64,000 nt of DNA from Streptomyces sp. f51 (GCF_037940415.1 NZ_CP149798.1:6853001-6917000), one strand, 5' to 3'; counted from the stretch's first letter, positions 26,296 through 35,220 are shown. Notes: generated by a model not told the origin, from the letters alone. Program-made: numbers and translations.

Positions 26296-28050
26296 TCATC
26301 CGGCGGTCGCGAGGAACTGGGTGGCGGCCAGTTCGGCGTAGAGCGGATCCGCCGAGACGAGCTCGCGGTGGGTGCCGACCGCGCGGACACGGCCCGCGTC
26401 CATCACGACGATCCGGTCGGCCGAGGTGACGGTGGACAGCCGGTGCGCGACCACCAGGACCGTGGTCGTACGGGCCACATCGGCCACCGTGTCGCGCAGC
26501 GCGGCCTCGTTGACGGCGTCGAGCTGCGAGGTGGCCTCGTCCAGGAGCAGCAGCCGGGGGCGGCGCAGCAGGGCCCGCGCGATGGCGACACGCTGGCGTT
26601 CGCCGCCGGACAGCTTGGTGCCGCGATGGCCGACGAGCGTGTCCAGGCCTCCGGGCAGCCGGGCCACGAGGCCGTCGAGGCGGGTCGTCCTGAGCACCCG
26701 GGTCAGCTCGCCCTCACCGGCCTCCGGATTGCCGAGCAGGAGGTTGTCGCGCAGGGAGCCCGACAGCACCGGCGCGTCCTGCTCCACGTAGCCGATGGAG
26801 GACCGGAGCCGGGGCAGCTCCCAGTCGTCGAGCGCGCGGCCGTCCACGCTGATGACGCCCGCCTCGGGCTCGTAGAACCGCTCGATGAGCGAGAACACCG
26901 TGGTCTTGCCCGCGCCGGAGGGGCCGACGAACGCGGTCAGGCCCCGGGCGGGGACGGTGAACGTCACGCCGCGGTGGACGTACGGCAGGTCGTCGGCGTA
27001 CCGGAACCGGACGTCCTCGAAGGCGAGCGCCGCCGGTTCCGCGTCCGGCGCGGGCAGCGGCGCGGGCAGGGAGGCGGGTTCGGCGGGCAGTCGCAGGGCC
27101 TCCTGGATACGGGCGAGCGCGGCGGCGCCGCTCTGGTACTGCGTGACCGCGCCGACCACCTGCTGGATCGGGGACATCAGGTAGAACACGTACAGCAGGA
27201 AGGCGACCAGGGTGCCGACGTGGATGGCGCCCGTCGCGACCCGGGCGCCGCCCACCGCGAGGACCGTGATGAAGGCGATCTGCATGGCCAGACCGGCCGT
27301 GTTGCCCGCGGCCGCCGACCACTTGGCCGCCCGCACGCTCTGCCGCCAGGACTCCTCGGCCGCCTCGTGGACGCTCCGCTCCTCCCGGTGCTCGGCACCC
27401 GACGCCTTGATCGTCCGCAGCGCGCCCAGCGTGCGCTCCAGCGAGGCCCCCATCGCCCCGACGGCGTCCTGCGCCCGCCTGCTCGCCCGGTTGATGCGGG
27501 GCAGGATCAGACCGAGCACCGTGCCCGCGCACAGCACCACGCCCAGCGTGACACCGAGCAGCACCACGTCGACCAGGCCCATCATCACCACCGTCGCGAC
27601 GAGGGTGAGGCCGCCGGTGCCGAGGCCGACCAGGGAGTCGGTCGTGACCTCGCGCAGCAGGGTCGTGTCGGAGGTGATGCGCGCCATCAGATCACCCGGC
27701 TCGCTGCGGTCCACGGCGGGTATGCGCAGCCGCAGCAGATACGACGAGAGCGTGCGCCGCGCGCCCAGCACCACCGACTCGGCGGTGCGCCGCAGCACGT
27801 ACGAACCCAGCGCTCCCAGCGTCGCGTTGGTCACCACGAGGGCCGCCATGCCGAGCAGGGCCCGTCCGATCGACTTGTCGTGCGACAGGTCGTCGATGAG
27901 CCCGCGTGCCACCAGCGGCAGCAGCAGTCCGGTGGCCCCGGTCGTGAGCGCCAGCAGCGCGCCCGCGAACAGGGCACGGCGATGCGGTCGTACGTACCCG
28001 AGCAGCAGGCGCCACGCGGGCGCCTCGGGCGCGGTCTCGGTCAGGCTCAC
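26296..28050 (-). CDS. ABC exporter, fused permease/ATPase (multidrug type)
   Basis: 584 residues from GTG at 28050 with AAGGAG upstream. An N-terminal six-helix membrane domain (~15-315) and an NBD (~335-575) with Walker A GPSGAGKTT, Q-loop YVEQDAP, signature KLSGGERQR, Walker B LLLLDEATSQLD and switch His AHRLSTV make a complete half-transporter that should work as a homodimer. Such proteins export drugs, lipids or peptides; there is no peptidase domain. It is not linked to the peptide operon at the left end. Confidence 0.88.
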   Translation of the reverse strand: MSLTETAPEAPAWRLLLGYVRPHRRALFAGALLALTTGATGLLLPLVARGLIDDLSHDKSIGRALLGMAALVVTNATLGALGSYVLRRTAESVVLGARRTLSSYLLRLRIPAVDRSEPGDLMARITSDTTLLREVTTDSLVGLGTGGLTLVATVVMMGLVDVVLLGVTLGVVLCAGTVLGLILPRINRASRRAQDAVGAMGASLERTLGALRTIKASGAEHREERSVHEAAEESWRQSVRAAKWSAAAGNTAGLAMQIAFITVLAVGGARVATGAIHVGTLVAFLLYVFYLMSPIQQVVGAVTQYQSGAAALARIQEALRLPAEPASLPAPLPAPDAEPAALAFEDVRFRYADDLPYVHRGVTFTVPARGLTAFVGPSGAGKTTVFSLIERFYEPEAGVISVDGRALDDWELPRLRSSIGYVEQDAPVLSGSLRDNLLLGNPEAGEGELTRVLRTTRLDGLVARLPGGLDTLVGHRGTKLSGGERQRVAIARALLRRPRLLLLDEATSQLDAVNEAALRDTVADVARTTTVLVVAHRLSTVTSADRIVVMDAGRVRAVGTHRELVSADPLYAELAATQFLATAG

Positions 28051-28139
28051 GGTGCTCCTTGCGGGAGTTGAGGCGGGGCGTTCAGGCTACGTCGACGACC
28101 CGCCCCCGCCCGCCCCGACCGCCGTGACGGCCCGAAGAC

Positions 28140-28712
28140 TCAGGCGACGCGTTCCTCCAGTGCCGCCAGCGTGGCGTCGAGGTCCGCCGCGCGGGGCCGG
28201 TTGTGCGGGAGCCTGCCGAGCAGCGCGGCCATGCCGCAGGTGTCGGTGAGCGCGGAGAACACGAGTCCGCCCGCGACACCGGCGGAGAGCAACTGCCAGG
28301 CTGGGTGCAGGAGTCCGAGGCCGAGGCCGGCGAGAACGACCGTGCCCGCCGTGAGGCGGACCTGGCGCTCCATGGACCAGCCGGCCCGGGTCCCGGTGGC
28401 CGGGCGGTGCAGTTCGTGTCCGCGTTCCGCCCACGCGCCGGTGCCGCCGGTGAGCGTCGCGGCGGGCACACCGTGTTTGGCCAGCAGGGCGCAGGCGTTC
28501 GCCGAGCGGGCACCGGAGCGGCAGACGAGCAGCAGTTCGGTACGGGCGTTCCCGAGCACGGGCAGCGCCCGGCGCAGCCGGTCCAGCGGAATGTTCAGGG
28601 CGCCGGGCAGATGGCCGGAGGCGTACTCGCCGGGAGTGCGGACGTCGATGACGGTCAGCTCGCCGAGGCGGCCGTGGGCCTGGTCGGCGTCGAGGGAGAT
28701 CGGGGTGTGCAT
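28140..28712 (-). CDS. Rhodanese-DUF2892 membrane protein
   Basis: 190 residues from ATG at 28712; an ATG at 28724 is in frame, and AAGGATG suits the downstream start better. The N-terminal rhodanese domain (~10-100) has active-site Cys in LLVCRSGARS and motif DVRTPGEYASGHLPGA. The C-terminal DUF2892 part has two hydrophobic helices (~115-165). It carries sulfane sulfur at the membrane face. Divergent from the CstR-like gene, with the palindrome at 28762-28777 between them, it is a likely member of the persulfide regulon. Confidence 0.87.
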   Translation of the reverse strand: MHTPISLDADQAHGRLGELTVIDVRTPGEYASGHLPGALNIPLDRLRRALPVLGNARTELLLVCRSGARSANACALLAKHGVPAATLTGGTGAWAERGHELHRPATGTRAGWSMERQVRLTAGTVVLAGLGLGLLHPAWQLLSAGVAGGLVFSALTDTCGMAALLGRLPHNRPRAADLDATLAALEERVA

Positions 28713-28761
28713 GCGGAGTGTCATCCTTGCTCTTCGGGGGTGCCCCGCAGGGCGGAGTACG

Positions 28762-28777
28762 ATACCCCTAGGGGTAT
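28762..28777. promoter_or_regulatory. CstR/CsoR-type operator, divergent promoter
   Basis: ATACCCCTAGGGGTAT is a perfect 16-bp palindrome located 17 bp upstream of the CstR-like start and 50 bp upstream of the rhodanese start. TACCCC-GGGGTA elements are the established operator form for CsoR/CstR family repressors. Two further copies precede the CstB-like operon. Confidence 0.85.
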
Positions 28778-28793
28778 GGACGGAGGAGTGTTC

Positions 28794-29081
28794 GTGGAAC
28801 TGGAACTCGCGGGTGCCGAGCTCAAGTCGGTGCTGAACCGGCTGCGCCGGGCGCAGGGACAGATCTCCGGAGTGATCCGGATGATCGAGGAGGGACGTGA
28901 CTGCGAGGAGGTGGTCACCCAGCTCGCCGCGGCCTCCCGCGCCCTGGACCGCGCCGGCTTCGCGATCATCGCCACCGGGCTCCAGCAGTGTCTGACCGAC
29001 GTCGAGAACGGCGCGAAGAACGGCGAGAGCAGCGAGCAGATGCGGGCCCGCCTGGAGAAGCTCTTCCTCTCGCTCGCCTGA
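28794..29081 (+). CDS. cstR: CsoR/RcnR-family repressor, CstR-like persulfide sensor
   Basis: 95 residues from GTG at 28794, six bases behind GGAGGA; an in-frame ATG at 28776 would overlap the operator. It has the all-helical CsoR fold (LNRLRRAQGQISGVIRMIEEG, CEEVVTQLAAASRAL). Two Cys, at residues 37 and 66, align with the metal-site Cys pair of CsoR, but the protein contains no histidine, so the Cu(I)-binding C-H-C triad is absent. That pattern marks CstR, which senses polysulfides by cross-linking its two Cys. It should repress itself, the rhodanese gene and the TauE/dioxygenase operon, all of which have the TACCCC palindrome. Confidence 0.85.
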   Translation: MELELAGAELKSVLNRLRRAQGQISGVIRMIEEGRDCEEVVTQLAAASRALDRAGFAIIATGLQQCLTDVENGAKNGESSEQMRARLEKLFLSLA

Positions 29082-29084
29082 CCC

Positions 29085-29828
29085 TCACAGCACGACGTCC
29101 AGCAGCATCAGCGCTGCCACGCCGAGCAGCGCCCAGGCGAAGATCCGCCGCAGCGTGCCGCCCGAGACCCGGCCCGCGAGCCGCTTGCCGTCCCAGGCGC
29201 CGAGGACGGCGGCCCCGGCGAACGGCGCGACCACCGCCCAGTCCAGGCTCTGCGCCGTTCCCGCGCGGGCGAGCAGCGCGGCGAGCGAGTTCGCCGTGAT
29301 CACCAGCAGACTGGTGCCGACGGCGGCCCGCATCCGCAGCCCGACGACGTTCACCAGGGCCGGTACGGCGAGAAAGCCGCCGCCCACGCCCAGCACCCCG
29401 GTCACCGCGCCGAGACCGGCGCCCGCCGTGGTGATCCGGCCGGTCCCGGCGGGCGCGGCCCCCGGCTCCGCCGCAGGCCGCAGCATCCGGACCGCCGCGA
29501 GCGCCGCGATCACGGAGAACGCGCCGGTGAGCAGCGCTGGAGGCAGCAGCCCCGAGACCGCGCCGCCCAGTACCGCCGGAATCAGCCCGGCCGCCGCGAA
29601 CAGCGCGCCGGCGCGCCAGCGGACCGTGCCCTCCCGGGCGTGCGCCGACAGCGCGGTCGCCGAGGTGAGCGTGACGATGACCAGGCTCGCGGTGGTGGCG
29701 GCCGAGGGCGTGAATCCGAGGAGATAGATCAGGGCGGGCACGGTGAGTACGCTGCCGCCGCCGCCCAGCGCCCCGAGCGCGAGCCCGGTCACGGCTCCGG
29801 CGGCCAGGGCGAGGATCAGGACGCTCAC
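29085..29828 (-). CDS. TauE/SafE family sulfite/anion exporter
   Basis: 247 residues from GTG at 29828, overlapping the stop of the upstream dioxygenase-rhodanese gene as GTGA. Seven to eight hydrophobic helices and the duplicated TauE/SafE pattern (LALGALGGGGSVLTVPALIY and a second copy, GVLGVGGGFLAVPALVNVVG) are clear. In cst-type operons such proteins are thought to remove sulfite or related oxyanions made by persulfide oxidation. The stop lies 4 bp from that of the convergent CstR-like gene. Confidence 0.9.
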   Translation of the reverse strand: MSVLILALAAGAVTGLALGALGGGGSVLTVPALIYLLGFTPSAATTASLVIVTLTSATALSAHAREGTVRWRAGALFAAAGLIPAVLGGAVSGLLPPALLTGAFSVIAALAAVRMLRPAAEPGAAPAGTGRITTAGAGLGAVTGVLGVGGGFLAVPALVNVVGLRMRAAVGTSLLVITANSLAALLARAGTAQSLDWAVVAPFAGAAVLGAWDGKRLAGRVSGGTLRRIFAWALLGVAALMLLDVVL

Positions 29829-31222
29829 GCCGCGGGGTCCTCGGAGACGGGAGTCGTCGAGGGCTGGGTCATGGGCAGGCCGGAGGCGGCCGCGGCGGCG
29901 AAGGCGTCGTCGACGGCCACGACGTCCCGGCCCGCCGCGTCGAGCAGCGAGGCGGCGATCGCGGCCCGCATGCCCCCGGCGCAGTGCACCCAGACGGTCC
30001 CGGCGGGTATCTCCCCGAGCCGGTCGCGCACCTGGTGGACGGGGATGTGCACCGAACCCACGACATGGCCCGCGGCCCGCTCGGAGTCGCGCCGGACGTC
30101 CAGGACCACGGTCCGGCCCGGGGAGTCGTGTGCCTCGGCCAGTTCCGCGAACGAGGCGCGCCGGAAGGTGCGTGGGCGTTCCCCCTCGCGCACCCAGTCG
30201 GCGGGCGACCCGATCGCGGCGGCGGCCGGACGGTCCACGCCGACCTGCGCCAACTCGCGCTGTGCCCGGGCGAGTTGTTCGGGGGACTCGGCGAGCAGGG
30301 TGACCGGCCTGCCCCAGGGGAGCAGCCAGGCCAGATAGACGGCGAGCTGTCCGTCGGCCTCGAAGTTGACCGCTCCCGCGACATGCCCCGCCGCGAACGC
30401 GAGCCGGCTGCGCAGGTCCACGACCCATTCGCCGGCCGCCAGCCGCGCGGCGATCTCCGCGGCGTCCGCGAGCGCGGGCGGGGTCAGATCGACGGGGGCG
30501 GGGCCACGGGCGTTGGCGGGGCCCATGTGGGCGTAGTACGCGGGCACGTCGTCGAGTCCGGCGAGGAGGTCCGCGACGAACGTGTCGACGTCCTTGACCA
30601 GCGCTTCGTTCCCGGCGCGCTCGCGCCCGATCGTCGTCGCGTCGCCCTCGGCGGTCCCGGCGGAACAGAAGCTGCCGAAGCCGTGGGTGGGCAGGACGGC
30701 GGTGTCGTCGGGCAGCTCCGCGGCCAGCCGGTGCGCCGAGGCGTGCTGCGCCCGGGCCAGCTCCCCGGTCAGCCGCGGCTCCACCAGATCGGGCCGCCCG
30801 ACGGTGCCGATGAGCAGGGAGCCGCCGGTGAAGGCCGCGACGGCCCGTCCGTCCTCCTGGAGGGCGTACGAAGTGTGGTGCGGTGTGTGTCCCGGCGTGG
30901 CCAGGGCCCGCAGGGTCAGCCCGGCGTCGACCTCCACCGTGTCCCCGTCGGCCACGGGCACCCGCCGGAACGTGACGTGGGCGCCTGCCGGGACGAGGTG
31001 GGCCGCCCCGGTGAGCCGGGCCAGTTCCCGCCCGCCGCTCACGTAGTCGTTGTGCAGGTGCGTCTCGACGACGTACGCGATCCGCACGCCCCGCCGGGCC
31101 GCTGCCGCGATCACCCGCTCGACGTCCCTGGGCGGATCGACGGCGACGGCGGTGCGCGGGCCTCCGGCCAGATAGCTCCGGTTGCCCAGGCCCGCCACCT
31201 CGATGGTGTCGACGAAGAACAC
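29825..31222 (-). CDS. CstB-like persulfide dioxygenase-rhodanese fusion
   Basis: 465 residues from GTG at 31222 with GAGAGGAG upstream. The N-terminal metallo-beta-lactamase domain (~1-240) resembles persulfide dioxygenase ETHE1 (ETHLHNDY, TPGHTPHH, GRPDL). It is followed by a rhodanese domain lacking the catalytic Cys (~255-350) and a second one with active Cys414 in VHCAGGMR. This order (dioxygenase, pseudo-rhodanese, rhodanese) is that of CstB, which turns hydropersulfides into thiosulfate and thiol. His55 and His112 match Fe ligands, but the position of the Asp ligand (TGD in ETHE1) reads TGG here. First gene of an operon with the TauE-like exporter, behind two CstR-type operators. Confidence 0.88.
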   Translation of the reverse strand: MFFVDTIEVAGLGNRSYLAGGPRTAVAVDPPRDVERVIAAAARRGVRIAYVVETHLHNDYVSGGRELARLTGAAHLVPAGAHVTFRRVPVADGDTVEVDAGLTLRALATPGHTPHHTSYALQEDGRAVAAFTGGSLLIGTVGRPDLVEPRLTGELARAQHASAHRLAAELPDDTAVLPTHGFGSFCSAGTAEGDATTIGRERAGNEALVKDVDTFVADLLAGLDDVPAYYAHMGPANARGPAPVDLTPPALADAAEIAARLAAGEWVVDLRSRLAFAAGHVAGAVNFEADGQLAVYLAWLLPWGRPVTLLAESPEQLARAQRELAQVGVDRPAAAAIGSPADWVREGERPRTFRRASFAELAEAHDSPGRTVVLDVRRDSERAAGHVVGSVHIPVHQVRDRLGEIPAGTVWVHCAGGMRAAIAASLLDAAGRDVVAVDDAFAAAAASGLPMTQPSTTPVSEDPAA

Positions 31223-31284
31223 GGCTGCACTCCTCTCCCGCGGAAAACCCGAGGGCTTCCCGGCTCGGTCCGCCCCGGTGAAAT

Positions 31285-31325
31285 TACCCCCGGGGGTATA
31301 TCCACCAGAGGTACCCCCGGGGGTA
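31285..31325 (-). promoter_or_regulatory. Two tandem CstR-type operators upstream of the CstB-like operon
   Basis: TACCCCCGGGGGTA occurs twice as a perfect 14-bp palindrome, at 31285-31298 and 31312-31325, 27 bp centre to centre, 63-104 bp before the dioxygenase start. They match the core of the palindrome at 28762-28777 and so are probably bound by the same repressor. Confidence 0.85.
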
Positions 31326-31342
31326 TCCGGACGCGGGGGTGA

Positions 31343-31384
31343 GCGGTGCCGTCCGTGCGGTGCCGTCCGTGCGGTGCCGACCGC
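31343..31384. repeat. 14-bp tandem repeat, three copies
   Basis: GCGGTGCCGTCCGT at 31343-31356 is repeated exactly at 31357-31370 and with three changes at 31371-31384. It lies in the gap between the CstB-like operon and mscR. No function is evident. Confidence 0.7.
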
Positions 31385-31584
31385 GCGGAGGCGGCGAGGC
31401 GAGGGCGGGGGCGTCTTGCCGGGGCTCGGGTCTGCGAGGGGCATGGGGCGTGCCCGGGGCAGTGCGTGCCCGGGGCGGTACGTGCCCGGAGGAAGGTGTC
31501 GTCGCGGACCGGCTGGCCCTCTACCGGCCGGTCACACCGTAGGGTCGGTCGACGGAAGGTCCACCTAGGGAAGGGCTTACTCAC

Positions 31585-32670
31585 ATGCCGCAGGAAGTAC
31601 GGGGCGTGATCGCGCCGGGCAAGAACGAGCCGGTGCGCGTCGAGACCATCGTCGTGCCCGATCCGGGGCCGGGCGAGGCCGTGGTGAAGATCCAGGCCTG
31701 CGGGGTCTGCCACACGGACCTGCACTACAAGCAGGGCGGCATCAACGACGACTTCCCGTTCCTGCTCGGCCACGAGGCGGCCGGAATCGTGGAGTCGGTC
31801 GGCGCCGGAGTCACGGACGTGGCGCCCGGCGACTTCGTCGTCCTCAACTGGCGCGCGGTGTGCGGACAGTGCCGGGCCTGTCTGCGCGGACGCCCCTGGT
31901 ACTGCTTCGACACCCACAACGCGAAGCAGAGGATGACGCTCAAGGACGGCACCGAACTGTCCCCGGCCCTCGGCATCGGCGCCTTCGCCGAGAAGACGCT
32001 GGTCGCGGCCGGACAGTGCACCAAGGTCGACCCGGCGGTCTCCCCTGCGGTCGCCGGACTCCTCGGCTGCGGAGTGATGGCCGGCATCGGCGCCGCCATC
32101 AACACGGGCAATGTCGGACGCGGCGACACCGTCGCGGTGATCGGCTGCGGCGGAGTCGGCGACGCGGCGATCGCGGGCTCCCGGCTCGCGGGCGCGGCGA
32201 AGATCATCGCCGTGGACATCGACGACCGCAAGCTCACGACCGCCGAGAAGCTCGGCGCCACGCACACCGTCAACTCCCGTTCGACCGACCCCGTCGAGGC
32301 GATCCGCGAACTCACCGGCGGCTTCGGCGCCGACGTCGTCATCGAGGCCGTCGGCAGGCCCGAGACGTACACGCAGGCCTTCTACGCCCGCGACCTCGCC
32401 GGCACGGTCGTCCTCGTCGGCGTGCCCACGCCCGACATGAAGCTCGAACTCCCGCTGATCGACGTCTTCGGCCGGGGCGGGTCGCTCAAGTCGTCCTGGT
32501 ACGGCGACTGTCTGCCCTCCCGCGACTTCCCCATGCTCATCGACCTGCACCTCCAAGGACGCCTGGACCTGGGCGCGTTCGTGAGCGAGACGATCGCCCT
32601 GGACGACATCGAGGCGGCCTTCGAGCGGATGCACCACGGCGACGTGCTGCGTTCGGTGGTGGTCCTCTGA
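31585..32670 (+). CDS. mscR: S-(hydroxymethyl)mycothiol dehydrogenase
   Basis: 361 residues, ATG at 31585. It is a zinc-containing class III-like medium-chain alcohol dehydrogenase: catalytic Zn residues in CGVCHTDLHYK and GHEAAGIV, a structural Zn Cys cluster CGQCRACLRGRPWYC, and NAD-binding GCGGVGDAA. The pattern fits the actinobacterial mycothiol-dependent formaldehyde dehydrogenase, which oxidises the formaldehyde-mycothiol adduct to S-formylmycothiol with NAD. It overlaps the following MBL hydrolase by TGATG, the conserved arrangement for this pathway. It acts in the cytosol. Confidence 0.93.
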   Translation: MPQEVRGVIAPGKNEPVRVETIVVPDPGPGEAVVKIQACGVCHTDLHYKQGGINDDFPFLLGHEAAGIVESVGAGVTDVAPGDFVVLNWRAVCGQCRACLRGRPWYCFDTHNAKQRMTLKDGTELSPALGIGAFAEKTLVAAGQCTKVDPAVSPAVAGLLGCGVMAGIGAAINTGNVGRGDTVAVIGCGGVGDAAIAGSRLAGAAKIIAVDIDDRKLTTAEKLGATHTVNSRSTDPVEAIRELTGGFGADVVIEAVGRPETYTQAFYARDLAGTVVLVGVPTPDMKLELPLIDVFGRGGSLKSSWYGDCLPSRDFPMLIDLHLQGRLDLGAFVSETIALDDIEAAFERMHHGDVLRSVVVL

Positions 32671-33299
32671 TGGCCGCGCGCGTCGAACACCTCGTCACCT
32701 CGGGCACGTTCGAGCTCGACGGCGGAAGCTGGGAGGTCGACAACAACGTATGGATCGTGGGCGACGACCACGAGGCCGTCGTGATCGACGCCGCGCACGA
32801 CGCAGCGGCCATCGCCGAGGCGGTGGGCGACCGCCGGCTGCGCGGGATCGTGTGCACCCACGCGCACAACGACCACATCGACGCGGCTCCCGCCCTGGCC
32901 GAGCTCACCGGAGCCACCATCTGGCTCCACCCCGACGACCTGCCGCTGTGGAAGCTCACCCACCCGGACCGCATGCCCGACGCCTGGCTCCAGGACGGCC
33001 AGGTGATCGAGGCCGCGGGCACCGATCTGACCGTGCTGCACACCCCGGGGCACGCGCCCGGCGCGGTCTGCCTCTACGACCCGGGCCTTCGCACCCTGTT
33101 CTCCGGTGACACCCTCTTCCAGGGTGGCCCCGGCGCGACCGGCCGGTCCTACTCCCACTTCCCGACGATCATCGAGTCCATCCGCGACCGGCTGCTCACC
33201 CTGCCGGCCGACACGGTCGTGCGTACCGGACACGGCGACACGACCACCATCGGAGCGGAGGCGCCGCACCTGGAGGCCTGGATCGAACGAGGGCACTGA
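32670..33299 (+). CDS. MBL-fold hydrolase coupled to mycothiol-dependent formaldehyde oxidation
   Basis: 209 residues; its ATG shares an A with the mscR stop. A glyoxalase II-like metallo-beta-lactamase domain has THAHNDHID, TPGHAPG, SGDTLF and GHGD motifs, all metal ligands present. In actinobacteria this partner of MscR is thought to hydrolyse S-formylmycothiol or a related thioester and regenerate mycothiol. The assignment rests on gene order and fold. Confidence 0.9.
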   Translation: MAARVEHLVTSGTFELDGGSWEVDNNVWIVGDDHEAVVIDAAHDAAAIAEAVGDRRLRGIVCTHAHNDHIDAAPALAELTGATIWLHPDDLPLWKLTHPDRMPDAWLQDGQVIEAAGTDLTVLHTPGHAPGAVCLYDPGLRTLFSGDTLFQGGPGATGRSYSHFPTIIESIRDRLLTLPADTVVRTGHGDTTTIGAEAPHLEAWIERGH

Positions 33300-33431
33300 C
33301 CCCGTGCCGCCGCCCCCGGCGACACGGCGGGAACGCCACACGGATACCTGACAGAAGATGTCCGGCTTCCACGAGACGCTCGGAGCGACACGGGTGAACG
33401 CCCGTGAAGGCCACGCGCACGGAGGTCGGAC

Positions 33432-34358
33432 ATGTCAGGGCCGTCGGAAGGCACACTGCGGGACACGGTCGCGCTGGTCGCGGGAGCGACCAGAGGGGCG
33501 GGCCGCGGGATCGCGGTGGAACTCGGCGCGGCCGGCGCCACCGTCTACGTCACCGGCCGCACCACACGCGAGCGGCGCTCGGAGTACGACCGGCCGGAGA
33601 CCGTCGAGGACACCGCGGACCTGGTCACCGCGGCGGGCGGACGGGGCATCGCGGTCCCCACCGACCACCTCGTCCCCGCCGAGGTGGAGTCCCTCGTCGC
33701 CCGGATCGCCGACGAGCAGGGCCGCCTCGACGTCCTGGTCAACGACATCTGGGGCGCCGAGAAGCTCTTCGAATGGGACACACCCCTGTGGGAGCACGAC
33801 CTCGACAACGGACGCAGGATGCTCCGGCTCGCCGTCGAGACCCACGCCATCACCAGCCATCACGCGCTGCCCCTGCTGCTGCGCCGCCCCGGCGGTCTCG
33901 TCGTCGAGATGACGGACGGCACCGCGGAGTACAACCGCGACACCTACCGGGTCTCCTTCTTCTACGACCTCGCCAAGTCCTCCGTCCTGCGCATGGCGTT
34001 CGCCCTCGGACACGAACTGGGCCCGCGCGGCGCCACCGCCGTCGCGCTCACCCCCGGCTGGATGCGCTCGGAGATCATGCTGGAGACCTTCGGAGTGACC
34101 GAGGAGAACTGGCACGACGCCGAAGCGCACGAGCCGCACTTCGCCATCTCCGAGACGCCGTTCTACGTGGGACGCGCGGTCGCCGCGCTGGCCGCCGACC
34201 CCGAACGCGCGCGCTGGAACGGGCAGTCACTCTCCAGCGGGCAGCTCGCCGGGGTGTACGGCTTCACCGACCGGGACGGCAGCCGTCCGGACGCCTGGCG
34301 CTATCTGGTCGAGGTGCAGGACAAGGGGAAGCCCGCGGACACCACGGGGTACCGCTGA
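33432..34358 (+). CDS. SDR family oxidoreductase (DHRS1-like)
   Basis: 308 residues from ATG at 33432 with GGAGG upstream. It has a Rossmann fold with cofactor loop AGATRGAGRGIA, TGRTTRER (Arg residues suggest NADP preference), NDIWGAE in place of the usual NNAG and catalytic YDLAK. The long inserts around residues 105-150 and the C-terminal extension match the DHRS1-like branch. The substrate is unknown. It is followed by a second, unrelated SDR gene 61 bp downstream. Confidence 0.87.
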   Translation: MSGPSEGTLRDTVALVAGATRGAGRGIAVELGAAGATVYVTGRTTRERRSEYDRPETVEDTADLVTAAGGRGIAVPTDHLVPAEVESLVARIADEQGRLDVLVNDIWGAEKLFEWDTPLWEHDLDNGRRMLRLAVETHAITSHHALPLLLRRPGGLVVEMTDGTAEYNRDTYRVSFFYDLAKSSVLRMAFALGHELGPRGATAVALTPGWMRSEIMLETFGVTEENWHDAEAHEPHFAISETPFYVGRAVAALAADPERARWNGQSLSSGQLAGVYGFTDRDGSRPDAWRYLVEVQDKGKPADTTGYR

Positions 34359-34419
34359 CGAGCGGCCCGTGCGGACCGGCCTCTGTCGCCGCGGCGATCA
34401 TGGAGGTACCTTCCCAGCC

Positions 34420-35220
34420 ATGACAGCGACGAGGCGCTTCGAGGGGTACGGGGTCCTGATCACCGGCGCGGCCCGTGGGATCGGCGCGGCGACCGCCCGC
34501 CGGCTGGCCGAGGAGGGCGCTCAGGTCCTGGTCACCGACGTGGACGAGGCCGAGGCCGGGAGGACCGCCGCCGCGCTGCGCGAACTCGGCTCGCGCGCCG
34601 AGGCGTTCGGCTGCGACGTCGGGCGGCGGGCACAGGTCGAGGCCGCCGTCGCGTACGCGGTGGAGACCTTCGGCTCCCTCGACGTCCTGGTCAACAACGC
34701 CTACCGGTGCAGTCAGGACGCCCCGCTCTTCGAGGACGAGAGCGACGAGGCCTGGGCCGGCGACCTCGACATCACCCTGACCGGCGCCTACCGCTGCGCC
34801 CGCGCGGCCCTGCCGCACCTGGTCGCCTCCGGCCGCGGTGCCATCGTCACCATCGGCTCCGTCAACGGCCTCCAGGACTTCGGCAACCACGCCTACAGCG
34901 CGGCCAAGGCGGGGCTGATGTCGCTCACGCGCACCCTGGCGGGCCATGCCGCGGGACGGGGTGTCCGGGTCAACCTGGTGGCGCCGGGAACGGTCCGCAC
35001 CACGGCCTGGGAGGGACGCGACGAGGACCTCGCCGCCGCGTCCCGGCTCTATCCGCTCGGCCGGGTCGGTGAACCGGAGGACATCGCGGCCGCCGTCGCC
35101 TTCCTGGCCTCCCGCGACGCGTCCTGGATCACGGGTACGACCCTGTGCGTCGACGGCGGTCTGCTGGCCGTCAACCACGGTTTCCGGGAGGCGGTCACCG
35201 GCGGCGGCGACGCGGTCTGA
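34420..35220 (+). CDS. SDR family oxidoreductase (classical)
   Basis: 266 residues from ATG at 34420 (GGAGG 15 bases upstream, a long spacing). Classical SDR motifs: TGAARGIGAATARRL, acidic DVDEAEAG after the second strand (NAD preference), NNAY in place of NNAG, catalytic Ser in IVTIGSVNG, YSAAKAG, and the C-terminal SWITGTTLCVDGG. The enzyme would reduce or oxidise a hydroxyl or keto group; the substrate cannot be inferred. It probably shares a transcript with the SDR upstream. Confidence 0.88.
   Translation: MTATRRFEGYGVLITGAARGIGAATARRLAEEGAQVLVTDVDEAEAGRTAAALRELGSRAEAFGCDVGRRAQVEAAVAYAVETFGSLDVLVNNAYRCSQDAPLFEDESDEAWAGDLDITLTGAYRCARAALPHLVASGRGAIVTIGSVNGLQDFGNHAYSAAKAGLMSLTRTLAGHAAGRGVRVNLVAPGTVRTTAWEGRDEDLAAASRLYPLGRVGEPEDIAAAVAFLASRDASWITGTTLCVDGGLLAVNHGFREAVTGGGDAV

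Noticed and set aside
25252..28071. A 939-residue plus-strand open frame opposite the AraC and ABC genes
   Set aside because: Both minus-strand genes have clear motifs; the plus frame shows none.
28794..29081. Copper-sensing CsoR
   Set aside because: The protein has no histidine, so the Cys-His-Cys copper site is missing, and the neighbours are sulfur-handling genes instead of copper ATPases.
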